The notes under the pieces are model-generated. The model was not told the DNA's origin. It saw only the letters and a list, made by a program, of their open reading frames with translations, and made no database searches. A stretch of 64,000 nucleotides of DNA from Calditrichia bacterium (GTDB lineage Bacteria; Calditrichota; Calditrichia; RBG-13-44-9; J075): NCBI GenBank assembly GCA_028284905.1, contig JANQQU010000093.1:328384-392383 (forward strand), in the 5' to 3' direction. Of this stretch, positions 26,401 through 33,555 are shown piece by piece; positions within the stretch are counted from its first letter, which is position 1, and each line of letters begins with the position of its first letter. A program made the translations under genes and the position numbers.

Positions 26401-27161
26401 CCTTTGTCGGTCATTTGGCAGAGAGAGAGGAATATCGCGGGTATTTGATAATCAGGGTTACTCCGCAGGGCATCGGCAAGGGCGCTGCCGTGAACAAGCT
26501 CGGTATCCCGCGTCTCAGCATCTTCGAGGATAATATGGCCTTCGCCACCCTGCAAAATGCCCTGTCCGGCAAAATAGAGGAGATGAAACTGATGCTGTTT
26601 GATTGCTTCCCGAATTGCCTTTAATGAACTGCCCGGGGCAAAATAAACTTCCACTTCCTTGCTTTGCACCAAAGAATGAAAGGCTTCCAGGAGTAAAAAC
26701 TCCTGCTGCTGAAAAATACGCTGAATATCGGATTTGGTGTCCAGGGGGCAGGAAATAACCACCAGAACCTTTAGAGGCGCAGGTGCCTTTAAAGCCGGGG
26801 GCTCGTGCCGTTCAGTGGAATGCACCGGCAGCAATTTGTTGATGAAAAGATTGGGAATATCCCCGAGCTTTTTGCCGCTCCGCTGATCGATTGCCGCGGA
26901 CCAGGGCAGGCTAAGAATCTCACTGTCGGGGTGAATCAGGATGATAGAATGGTTTTCCTCGGAATCCAGCACGGTATCAATTTCCCGGCGGAGATCAGGG
27001 ATGTTGTTGACCAGATAAGTTAACATTCCTATTAACGAATCCAGGATTTCCGATTGCAGCGGGAAGTTCGCTTCCAGATGTTGCTGCAATCTGGCATTGT
27101 CCGTTTTCAGTCGTTCGATTTCTTCATCGCTCAGGACAAGCCGAACCGGTTTCCAGATCAC
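23427..27161 (-). CDS. CHAT-STAND-TPR protein (CHAT active-site His replaced)
   Basis: The 1244-residue cytoplasmic protein joins an N-terminal CHAT (caspase-like) domain (~65-345), a STAND/NB-ARC-like NTPase (~370-700) and C-terminal TPR repeats (~860-1235). CHAT proteases use a His in an HFxGHG-like motif and a Cys in LSxC; here they read YFAGQG (Gln200 instead of His) and LSLCQM (Cys248 kept). Walker A is GPSGIGKT (407-414) and Walker B FVFDNLEEF (491-499), followed by HVILTNRH. TPR units such as ALRYLLASLKVSRQIGDKYIE repeat every ~40 residues. The start is GTG 27161, with GGAG seven bases upstream. Such architectures occur in signalling and in antiphage systems; whether the protease half is active here is doubtful. 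A small effector is not seen next to it. Confidence 0.88.
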   Translation of the reverse strand: MIWKPVRLVLSDEEIERLKTDNARLQQHLEANFPLQSEILDSLIGMLTYLVNNIPDLRREIDTVLDSEENHSIILIHPDSEILSLPWSAAIDQRSGKKLGDIPNLFINKLLPVHSTERHEPPALKAPAPLKVLVVISCPLDTKSDIQRIFQQQEFLLLEAFHSLVQSKEVEVYFAPGSSLKAIREAIKQHQFHLLYFAGQGILQGGEGHIILEDAETRDTELVHGSALADALRSNPDYQIPAIFLSLCQMTDKGTETALRDISRELIKGGTSAVVALGGAVKLRYAVAFARHFIMRSAQKWPFFIAFNASTKHIYQLEQADLEQAGRENPNPLQWILPNLYSSGKIGTLGDWSIPPSRLAYHSFRFPAELSRAIKQRSSDHLFIGRREDLVAVRPHFAKKAPVLLKGPSGIGKTALAQQLVSRVIEDEENIIPFVFGEKIRAVHELLDTMQNFLLANGDMEVIVKIKSFETAKEIFTYLLYEIAKHWQPIFVFDNLEEFQSAPGENFDDRYQGLAEIIHFLCHIQRFHVILTNRHVMPDFPEVAVFEIDAPGLADFWKRCYYLNITDLAIYLCQPEQSAICHRLFHHQPIAFGDLVKMIYKNIGGNYQALALFAVLVEENIDLAAKVLIWLEKVYEASELENGRIPARAGIGFILPHMINLLDTRQQLILRILSRFRIPVQIGAVLAQIPGTEDADALETVTAEMLDRLFELNLIEINIDQKTHDAYYYVTPPIRTSLEKIDRERATDSFNHLAAGRYHHDCYNKLGGSLTELKEAFFHYTLTDDAKSVLKTGEILSDFYYALSMMNVSFYFAWQIHKSLNQKTPISIWYRIAEILGIFGKYDDAITIYKNMLTNFQSGKDYIKLCKTLGYLGDIYRVMGVHDTALLYLEQSLDISRQLGHRHIEADILSTMSQLYYGRGDHPTALPLVQEALSLQEALGDLPARRELLMQMSTIMLMREEPDEAARLLADCVKICRQQDDKRGECTNLNAIADIYRDKHENHTALRYLLASLKVSRQIGDKYIENDILKNIVEIMGNHLPQDQALPLLHDNLQISREIGDRQIESNALTKIAEQEIARKRLDDAQRYLQEAFRICTELRFDIIKSVVLYHFGVIMRERKDRNSAIRYLNESLRLSRETNYRPGIARTLHLLALTVYSIGDLERAAHYLNESIQISHDLHERRLEALKYIDLANFYLDTRVHEPLVAKRYLNEAIKINVILRDVELTRILNDRKTFMDHYRSLK

Positions 27162-27298
27162 TACAGAACTCCGAAGTTAAGCATCATCAGTTAATGGGCC
27201 TATTATCTGGTAGATGAGTCAATTATTTCAACCAGACCTGCGGGAATAATAACACGCTGAGCTTTTTCGGGAATGATGGCGTTCACAAATTCGATGAT

Positions 27299-27492
27299 TG
27301 TTGTTCGGATAACGGTGATCGTGGTTCGTTGTTCGTTGTTCGTTAACCGTTGTTCGTTAATCGTTATTGGTTAGGTATAATCACCCGGTAGAGACGGATC
27401 ACGATCCGTCTCATAATGACATGACAGGAAAAATTGAAATTAAAGGGATAGCGAAGAACGGTCAACGATCAACGAACAACGGCCAACGGTCA
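27299..27492. repeat. Composite element: heptamer array, hairpin, inverted heptamer array
   Basis: 27299-27372 reads GTTGTTC, GGATAAC, GGTGATC, GTGGTTC, GTTGTTC, GTTGTTC, GTTAACC, GTTGTTC, GTTAATC at 7-bp period. Then a perfect 10-bp hairpin GAGACGGATC (27391-27400) / GATCCGTCTC (27403-27412). Then the inverse array AACGGTC, AACGATC, AACGAAC, AACGGCC, AACGGTC (27458-27492), which runs into the stop codon of the next gene (27490). The same three-part plan occurs at 52251-52376. Confidence 0.8.
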
Positions 27493-30045
27493 TTTCACAA
27501 ACGTCACGCGGCGGGAGAGGCGGTGCGGACCGGCGGAAAGGCGAATCAGGTAAACCCCGGAGGAAACCAGCTGCTGCTGATCGTCCCGGCCATCCCAGCG
27601 GAGCAGGTAAGTGCCGCCGGCAAGGGTTTCGTTACTGAGCGTGCGGATCTTTCGCCCGAGCATATCAAAAACACTCACATCCACAGTCTGGCGGCGATGG
27701 AGCACAAATTCGATATTGGTTACCGGATTAAAGGGATTGGGATAAATGCCTTTCAGAGTAAACTGCTCGGCAATCGATTGATTCGGACCGGATATTGCTG
27801 TTAAATTGGAAACATCAATATTAAACATACTGCGCCCATGAGTCGCGGCAGTTAAGGTGCGGGTCGGGGCATGCAGGGTTAAGTCCATTACACCGGCAGG
27901 GGGTAAATTGTCGCCAAGCATGGACCAGCTCGCCCCGGCATTGGTAGTGAGGTAGACACTAAGGTCGCTGCCCACATAATAAACCTCAGGATAGGCGGGA
28001 TCGAAGCGCATGACCTGGATCGGCGCTTCGGGCAGATTGCTGCTGATGTCTGTCCAGCTTTTCCCTAAATTGGAACTACGGAAAATGTGCCCGACATATT
28101 CCCCGTCCCGAAAACCGGAAAAAGTGACAATAACCGTCGTCGCATTACTGGGATGGGCAACGACGCGGGTGACCCAGCGTTCCGGCAGATTTTGAGAAAT
28201 TAGCGACCAGCTATTGCCACCGTTAATACTGACCCAAACATTGCCGTCATCGGTACCGGCGTATATGGTGTTGCTATTCACTGGTGAAACATCGATGGTG
28301 GTAATTGTGCCGAAATTGCTGTTCGGATAGGGACCATTGCTTAAGTCGTCACTAATCGGCTGCCAGCTGCTGGCGGCGTTTGTTGTGCGATAGATCCGCT
28401 GGGTGCCATAGTAAAGTATGTCGCTGTCCGCCGGATCAATGACAAAAGGGGTCATCCAGTTATTACGGTCCGATCCGGAAATGCCGCTGGTAGCGTTGAA
28501 AAAATTATTCCCGCCATTGGTCGATTTCGCAAGGTTCCCCCATTGTGACTCCGCATAAATAATATCCGAATTGTTCGGATCGACGATCACATAAAATCCA
28601 TCCCCGCCGAGAATGCGTTGCCAGTTGTTATCGGAGCCGTCAAACGTGCGCAGGGTGCCGTTATCCTGGGTGCCGCCATAGAGTCGATGCGGATTGTTGA
28701 AATCGACAGTAGCCGCATAAAACTGGCTGATCGGCAGTGTTTCGCTGTGCAGGGAGGTATTCGCGCCATTTTGGGACGAATAAAAGCCCCCGTCGTTACC
28801 AACATATACTTGCAGCGGATTTGCTGGATTGATCCAGATGGCGTGGTGGTCGACGTGCATGTCAGTGGCCCGCACGGTCCAGCTATCCCCGCCGTTAGTG
28901 GTCCGAAACATTTCCAGGCCAAGAACATAAGCGACATCGGCATTGGTGGGATCGACGTAAATATTACCGAAATACCAGCCAAAACTGCTGTAGACGCCGC
29001 TGAGCGCACCATCATTGACTTGCTGCCAGTTGTCGCCTCCATTGGTGGTTTTATAAACGCCATAGAAAAAGCCTGGATGGTCCGCATAAATTGCGTAAAT
29101 GGTTTGCGGATCGCTGGGGGCCAGTCCCAGTCCGATTCTGCCGATCGTTGATATCTGCGGTGGCAGACCATTCGTTAGCAGATCCCAATTATCGCCGCTA
29201 TCGGTAGATCGGTAGATGCCACTGGTAACGCCGCCGGCGACCCGTCGTTGGGGATAACGGATGCGTTCCCACATCGCAGCGTAAACATTGTTGGGATTTA
29301 GCGGATCAACGACCACATCAATCGCGGCAGTGGAGTCCGATATAAAAAGTGATTGCGTCCAGCTTGCGCCGCCATCGCTGGAGCGATAAATGCCCCGTTC
29401 ATTATTTTTCCCAAATAATACCCCGGAAACTGCTGCAAAAATATTCAGCGGATTTTGTGGATCGATGGAAATCCGACCAATATGATGGGAATTGGGTAAG
29501 CCGCTATATTCCCAGGAAAAACCACCGTTGGTGGATTTATAAATGCCGGTACCGGGATAGGAGTCCGCATTGATATTCGCCTCGCCGGTGCCGACATAGA
29601 TGATGTTGCGATTGGTTGGATCGATTGCCAGGGCACCGATTGACTGAGTGCCGACGTCATCAAAAAGCGGGGTCCAGCTTGTGCCACCGTTCTCCGTCAC
29701 CCAGACACCGCCATTAGCGGCGCCGATATAAACCTGGTTGGGCGCTTCAGGATGGGCCGCCATGGCGGTTATACGCCCGCCGATATTTAGTGGACCCATC
29801 TGTTGCCATTGGCTGGTTTTCAGCGCGTTGTCCCGGCGCATTTTTGCCGCTTGCACCTGCGCTTCCTGCCAGGCCGTTATATTGATGCTGCTACCGGGAA
29901 AGCTGCGTTGCGTATAAAACCAGTCGTTCGGCTGTTTCGGTAGCGGAGTTTCTGGAGGAGATGAAAATGTCTGAAACAAATAAACGCCCCCTGCCAATGA
30001 AAGCAGTACTAATATACCAATAATTCCCCGCCATTTTTTCTGCAT
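27490..30045 (-). CDS. Secreted Asp-box (BNR/VPS10-like) propeller protein with T9SS-type C-terminal domain
   Basis: The start is placed at ATG 30045 (MQKKWRGIIGILVLLSLAGGV), eleven bases after a GGAG; an ATG at 30066 has no ribosome-binding site. The 851-residue protein has a signal peptide or anchor (~5-25), then many Asp-box turns (STNGGFSW, SSDGGASW, STDSGDNW, TTNGGDNW, TTNGGDSW, STNGGNNF, SINGGNSW, TTNAGASW) spaced 45-90 residues apart, as in sortilin/VPS10-type and sialidase-like ten-bladed propellers, from ~60 to ~750. A type IX-type C-terminal domain (~765-851: GIYPNPFNPVTNIEFVL ... SSGVYLIRLSAG) follows. Catalytic sialidase residues are not evident, so a binding or xyloglucanase-like role is possible. 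Its stop codon lies in a repeat array. Confidence 0.9.
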   Translation of the reverse strand: MQKKWRGIIGILVLLSLAGGVYLFQTFSSPPETPLPKQPNDWFYTQRSFPGSSINITAWQEAQVQAAKMRRDNALKTSQWQQMGPLNIGGRITAMAAHPEAPNQVYIGAANGGVWVTENGGTSWTPLFDDVGTQSIGALAIDPTNRNIIYVGTGEANINADSYPGTGIYKSTNGGFSWEYSGLPNSHHIGRISIDPQNPLNIFAAVSGVLFGKNNERGIYRSSDGGASWTQSLFISDSTAAIDVVVDPLNPNNVYAAMWERIRYPQRRVAGGVTSGIYRSTDSGDNWDLLTNGLPPQISTIGRIGLGLAPSDPQTIYAIYADHPGFFYGVYKTTNGGDNWQQVNDGALSGVYSSFGWYFGNIYVDPTNADVAYVLGLEMFRTTNGGDSWTVRATDMHVDHHAIWINPANPLQVYVGNDGGFYSSQNGANTSLHSETLPISQFYAATVDFNNPHRLYGGTQDNGTLRTFDGSDNNWQRILGGDGFYVIVDPNNSDIIYAESQWGNLAKSTNGGNNFFNATSGISGSDRNNWMTPFVIDPADSDILYYGTQRIYRTTNAASSWQPISDDLSNGPYPNSNFGTITTIDVSPVNSNTIYAGTDDGNVWVSINGGNSWSLISQNLPERWVTRVVAHPSNATTVIVTFSGFRDGEYVGHIFRSSNLGKSWTDISSNLPEAPIQVMRFDPAYPEVYYVGSDLSVYLTTNAGASWSMLGDNLPPAGVMDLTLHAPTRTLTAATHGRSMFNIDVSNLTAISGPNQSIAEQFTLKGIYPNPFNPVTNIEFVLHRRQTVDVSVFDMLGRKIRTLSNETLAGGTYLLRWDGRDDQQQLVSSGVYLIRLSAGPHRLSRRVTFVK

Positions 30046-30458
30046 CGCGATATTTGCTCCATACATTTTTAAATAGTCTATTTTTATAGATAATTAATGA
30101 TATGAAAAAAATCAATAACGAAATCAGGGATTAGACGGTTACTAACCTAAGAAAATTCTGAATACCCTGCTGCCCTATCTTAAACACCCCTGTACACTTT
30201 CCTCCAATATTAATAAAAAACCATAAACGGTTTTAGTTTTCTTAATCCATAATTAATATATGTTTAAGTCCCTAAAATATAATCTGGTATACCATTTGTC
30301 TATTAACACACTAAAACTAATAACTGATAACTGATAACTGTCCACTGATAACTGATAACTGAAAACTGCCAGCATTCACCGGGATGTAAAACAACCGCAC
30401 CAAAACTGTAACATCACCGGAATAATATTGAGCGAACCTAAAACTGATTGGGAGAAAA
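30046..30458. other. 413-bp divergent spacer with array and palindrome
   Basis: No gene seen. AT-rich (30200-30300), it holds the perfect palindrome TGGTATACCA (30285-30294), a plausible site for a dimeric repressor between the two divergent genes, and the heptamer array at 30315-30371. Confidence 0.5.
30315..30371. repeat. Heptamer array (AACTGAT)
   Basis: Eight units in register: AACTAAT, AACTGAT, AACTGAT, AACTGTC, CACTGAT, AACTGAT, AACTGAA, AACTGCC. This is the only array in the window that lies upstream of a gene rather than at a 3' end. Confidence 0.8.
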
Positions 30459-31064
30459 ATGAGAAACAACAAGCGAGTAACCATCAAACATATAGCCCAG
30501 GTAATGGATGTATCTCCGGCAACTGTCTCGAAAGCCTTGCGGGGCAGCAAAGAAATATCCCGGGAAGTGCAGGGTAAAATTCGCGATTATGCCCGCAGAA
30601 TCGGCTACCGCCCGGATCTAATCGCGCGAGCCCTTTCCAGCCGACAAAGCGGCATGCTTGGTGTATTAGTGCCGAATATGCAGGATAACCTTTATGCAAA
30701 ATTAACGATCGGCATCAACGAACAGGCGCGCCGGCGCGGTTTTTTCCCAATGCTGACGCTCAGTGAAAACAGCCTGGAAAATGAGCGCAGCAGCCTGGAA
30801 CTCTTTTTTGATCTGCGGGTAGACGGTGTCATTCTTACTCCGTCAGCAAATATTGCCAGCCTGGATATTTACCGCCCCTATGAAGAAATGGGATTGCCGA
30901 TTGTCTATACCGGAATGAATATAAACGCACCACAAAACGATCGCCTGGTCGTGGATGTAAACATTGCCCTGGAAGCAGCGAAAGATGGCGCCAATGCCGC
31001 CAATCTGCTGATCGATACCATCCAACGCCGTAACCGCATCACCCAACGCCGGGACGCCGTCTAA
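30459..31064 (+). pseudogene. LacI-type regulator, truncated after ~170 residues of homology
   Basis: The 201-residue product has a complete LacI-family HTH and hinge (VTIKHIAQVMDVSPATVSKAL, ~7-27; YRPDLIARALSSRQSGMLGVLVP, ~50-72) and the first half of the periplasmic-binding-protein-like core (NDRLVVDVNIALEAA near 160-175). Normal members have 330-345 residues; here similarity stops near residue 178 and the last ~22 residues (IDTIQRRNRITQRRDAV) look unrelated. The second lobe and part of the effector pocket and dimer interface are missing, and the following 300 bases contain only repeats. It may be a pseudogene, or a DNA-binding remnant that no longer responds to ligand. GGAG precedes the ATG. 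Confidence 0.75.
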
Positions 31065-31368
31065 AAAATCGTTGCCTTTTATGCCGAAGGCATTACATAG
31101 CTCTAGCCAGACACCGCCAACGGCGGCGTCCGGCGGAAAAAAGCCACCATCCCAAACGCAACAAGCCCGCGAAACACGCAAAAGATGCTGAACTTCAACA
31201 CCAGCAAATTTCGTGTGCCTCGCGGGCAAGAGTGTTCTGCCTTTTCTGGTCGCGAAGCACGCAAAAGATGCTAAAAGAAATGCCTAGCAAATTTCGTGTG
31301 CTTCGCGAACCGGCAACTTTGTGTTACCAGATTGTTGCTGTCAGTTACCTGACATGGTTTTAAAAAAC
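31065..31368. other. 304-bp repeat-filled spacer after truncated lacI gene
   Basis: No gene. It holds a 19-bp TGTAAYGCC-family element (31079-31097, inverse orientation), a GC-rich inverted segment, and two copies of a hairpin repeat (31165-31308). No remainder of the missing LacI domain could be recognised here. Confidence 0.6.
31165..31308. repeat. Two tandem hairpin repeats
   Basis: Copy 1 (31165-31227) has arms GCCCGCGA and TCGCGGGC; copy 2 (31250-31308) has arms TCGCGAAGCAC and GTGCTTCGCGA. Both share the internal segments CACGCAAAAGATGCT and AGCAAATTTCGTGTGC. The copies differ by paired changes in the arms (GCCCGCGA against GTCGCGA), so the stem is kept. Confidence 0.75.
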
Positions 31369-32715
31369 TTACTCAGTGACTGCTTTGCTGCTACGTAATG
31401 CCAACCAACCGGCGATACCGGAGATCAACGATGCGGCCAGAATCCCAACCTTGGAAACATCCAACAATGCCGACTCTCCAAAACCAAGCATCGCAATAAA
31501 AAGAGACATTGTGAAACCAATACCTGCAAGGCAGCTGGCGCCGTAAATCTGCCGCCAGGAGATTGAAGCGGGCAACTCTGCCAAACCGCTTCTTACTGCC
31601 ACCCAGGAGAATAAGGTGATACCGATTTGCTTACCGAAAAAGAGACCGAAAATAATACCCAGGCTGACCGGATGACTTAAGGCGGCAAAGAAATCGTTTT
31701 GCAGCGCCACCCCGGCATTGGCAATCACAAATACCGGCACGATAAAGAAGATTACCCAGGGATGAAGCGCGTGCTCCAAACGATGCATGGGGGTCTCGGC
31801 CCGCTCGCAGGAAACCGCCATGGCATGAATCGCTGCCTGCTGATCCTCGGTTAATTGATTTCCGGAATGCTCCTTGCCGAATTTCCGAAAGGCATTGAGG
31901 ATATTTTCTCCGGCGCTGATAAACTGCTCACCGCTAATCCGTGGCCGGCCGGGAATGGTCATCGCCAGTAGAATACCAGCGATGGTCGCATGCACACCGG
32001 ATTTCAGGAAGGCTACCCACAAGGCAATGCCGGGGATGAGATAAACCAGGGTATGGCGAACGCCGAGTCGATTTAACATTACCAATACTGCGAAAATAGC
32101 TCCTCCGATACCAAGCGCCGTCCAGGAGAGTTCAGCGGTGTAGAAAAAGGCGATTACCAGCACTGCGCCGATATCGTCGATGATTGCCAGGGCAGTCAGG
32201 AATATTTTTAAGGCCAGCGGGACACGCTTGCCCAGCATGGAAAGTACCCCAAGCGCAAAAGCGATGTCGGTTGCCATGGGAATACCCCATCCGCCGGCAC
32301 CGTCACCACCGGCATTAAATGCGACATAAATTAATGCCGGCACGACCATGCCACCGATCGCCGCGGCAATTGGTAGAGCGGCTTTTCGCATGGAGGAGAG
32401 CTCCCCCATCATAATTTCCCGCTTAATCTCCAGACCGACCAGAAAGAAGAAAATTGCCATCAGTCCGTCGTTAATCCAGAGCACTAGTGGTTTATTCAGT
32501 ACAAACTCACCAAATCCCACGGTAAAGGGCGTTTTAAACAGATCTGAATGGGCGGCTGCCCAGGGAGAATTTGCCCAGGCCAGGGCTATGATGGTACAGG
32601 CCATCAGTAAAATGCCCCCGGATGTTTCCAGCTTAATGAAAGACTGGATAGGCTGCAGTATCTTCTCCGCTGGTGTCGGGGGAAGTTTTCCGGTTAATTT
32701 TGTTGTGTCTTTCAT
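31369..32715 (-). CDS. nhaA: Na+/H+ antiporter NhaA
   Basis: Inner-membrane antiporter that expels Na+ (or Li+) in exchange for protons. The 448-residue protein has about 12 TM helices. Family marks are the N-terminal FIKLETSGGILLMACTIIALAWANSPW, PLVLWINDGLMAIFFFLVGLEIKRE (~85-110), GWGIPMATDIAFALGVLSML (~158-178, with the sodium-binding Asp of TM5) and ALAIIDDIGAVLVIAFFY (~190-207, second Asp pair). ATG 32715 is chosen because GGAGGAGA lies just upstream; the frame extends to 32799 but that part overlaps the leader. A terminator-like leader suggests regulation by an RNA element. An MpsC-like gene precedes it. Confidence 0.95.
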   Translation of the reverse strand: MKDTTKLTGKLPPTPAEKILQPIQSFIKLETSGGILLMACTIIALAWANSPWAAAHSDLFKTPFTVGFGEFVLNKPLVLWINDGLMAIFFFLVGLEIKREIMMGELSSMRKAALPIAAAIGGMVVPALIYVAFNAGGDGAGGWGIPMATDIAFALGVLSMLGKRVPLALKIFLTALAIIDDIGAVLVIAFFYTAELSWTALGIGGAIFAVLVMLNRLGVRHTLVYLIPGIALWVAFLKSGVHATIAGILLAMTIPGRPRISGEQFISAGENILNAFRKFGKEHSGNQLTEDQQAAIHAMAVSCERAETPMHRLEHALHPWVIFFIVPVFVIANAGVALQNDFFAALSHPVSLGIIFGLFFGKQIGITLFSWVAVRSGLAELPASISWRQIYGASCLAGIGFTMSLFIAMLGFGESALLDVSKVGILAASLISGIAGWLALRSSKAVTE

Positions 32716-32935
32716 TGTCTCCTCCAAATGTGTCTCTGGTATATACGCCGCTTTTCTTTTCCAGACAAATTCGTACGCAAAAAAGCCAGCACGGTTCACC
32801 CTGGTTGGGGTATCATGCTGGCTTACACTTTAGCTGGCCAGGGCCCTCTAAATCGTCACCCAGATTTAAAATCGAAATTGCTCATTCAGATGCCTGCTTT
32901 GCCAGGGTGGCACATCAATCATCTCGATCAGCAGT
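32716..32935 (-). promoter_or_regulatory. Candidate riboswitch/attenuator leader of nhaA
   Basis: The minus-strand leader ends in a perfect 9-bp terminator stem, AAGCCAGCA (32824-32816) / TGCTGGCTT (32791-32783), followed by six U residues (32784-32779). Upstream, CTGGC within CCCTGGCCAGC (~32848-32838) can pair with the same GCCAG, giving an alternative antiterminator. Further upstream CCACCC can pair with GGGTG, closing an aptamer-like fold. Known leaders of nhaA-type genes include Li+ (nhaA-I, nhaA-II) and Na+ riboswitches; I cannot match this one to a consensus, so the ligand is left open. Confidence 0.55.
32779..32824 (-). terminator. Attenuator terminator in nhaA leader
   Basis: Perfect 9-bp GC-rich stem with a 24-base loop (itself with CCC/GGG pairing) and a six-U tail, placed 64 bases upstream of the nhaA start codon. 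Its position before the gene, not after one, is what makes a conditional terminator likely. Confidence 0.7.
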
Positions 32936-32979
32936 GAAAGCAAATATACGCATTTTGAGAAAAAAGTTGCAAAGTTTTT

Positions 32980-33351
32980 TTAACTTTTTCCAATAAGGGT
33001 ATTTTCCAGATTCTTTTCCAAAACAAAAATGAATACCCGTTCGCCGGATTTCGCGCTAATGTCCGTATGAAGCGCAACAACCTTCAGTCCGGTCTTTTCT
33101 GCAACCAGGCTTTCAAGGAGTGGGCGGGAGCTTTCGATCAGGCGCATGCGCATTTCCTTGATCAAACGGGCACCATCCGACTGTTTGGCGAGGGTTTCTT
33201 CTGCCGGGGTTAGGATACCTTTCAGACGAATTAATACCATGTCCTGGATAATAAACGTGCGGGACTCCCGGGGGCCACGACCGAGGTAATCTTTTTCAAA
33301 TTGGGTAATGGCATTGCTGATGTCTGCTTCTAGTTGACCTTTGGTTTTCAT
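32980..33351 (-). CDS. DUF2294 / MpsC-family protein
   Basis: The 123-residue protein matches DUF2294 (MpsC family): KGQLEADISNAITQFEKDYLGRGPRESRTFIIQDMVLIRLKGILTPAEETLA is the typical N-terminal two-thirds. MpsC proteins are small soluble proteins that occur near ion or bicarbonate transport genes, and have been linked to membrane-potential generation in staphylococci; the reaction is not settled. Here the gene precedes nhaA on the same strand with the leader RNA between, consistent with an ion-homeostasis role. The ribosome-binding site is weak (CGAGA). Confidence 0.85.
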   Translation of the reverse strand: MKTKGQLEADISNAITQFEKDYLGRGPRESRTFIIQDMVLIRLKGILTPAEETLAKQSDGARLIKEMRMRLIESSRPLLESLVAEKTGLKVVALHTDISAKSGERVFIFVLEKNLENTLIGKS

Positions 33352-33361
33352 ATGTCTCGTG

Positions 33362-33381
33362 GTTCGTTATTTGTTGATCGC
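33362..33381 (+). repeat. Short heptamer array (GTTCGTT)
   Basis: Units GTTCGTT, ATTTGTT, GATCGCC. It can pair with the inverse array at 33535-33555, enclosing the spacer between the MpsC-like gene and the hybrid sensor gene. Confidence 0.4.
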
Positions 33382-33512
33382 CTGCCCCTACAGGGTTGTT
33401 AATTTTTTCTTCGGAAATTAAAATGGGGTAAGAAATTGGCTGTTGCAATTCAATTGATTTTTTTTCCAATGGTTTTTGCCGCCTGAGGCCGCCGTTGGCA
33501 GGCTCTCTTTTG

Positions 33513-33555
33513 TGTAATGCCTTTGGCATAAAAAACGAAGAACGAAGAACGATTA
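33513..33555. repeat. 19-bp TGTAAYGCC element and heptamer array (ACGAAGA) over a stop codon
   Basis: 33513-33531 is a copy of the TGTAAYGCCNNNGGCRTAW element. 33535-33555 reads ACGAAGA, ACGAAGA, ACGATTA; the last unit includes the stop codon of the hybrid sensor gene (33553). Confidence 0.65.

Noticed and set aside
30285..30294. TGGTATACCA palindrome as a certain regulator site
   Set aside because: A 10-bp AT-centred palindrome can occur by chance; kept only as a possible operator in the spacer note.
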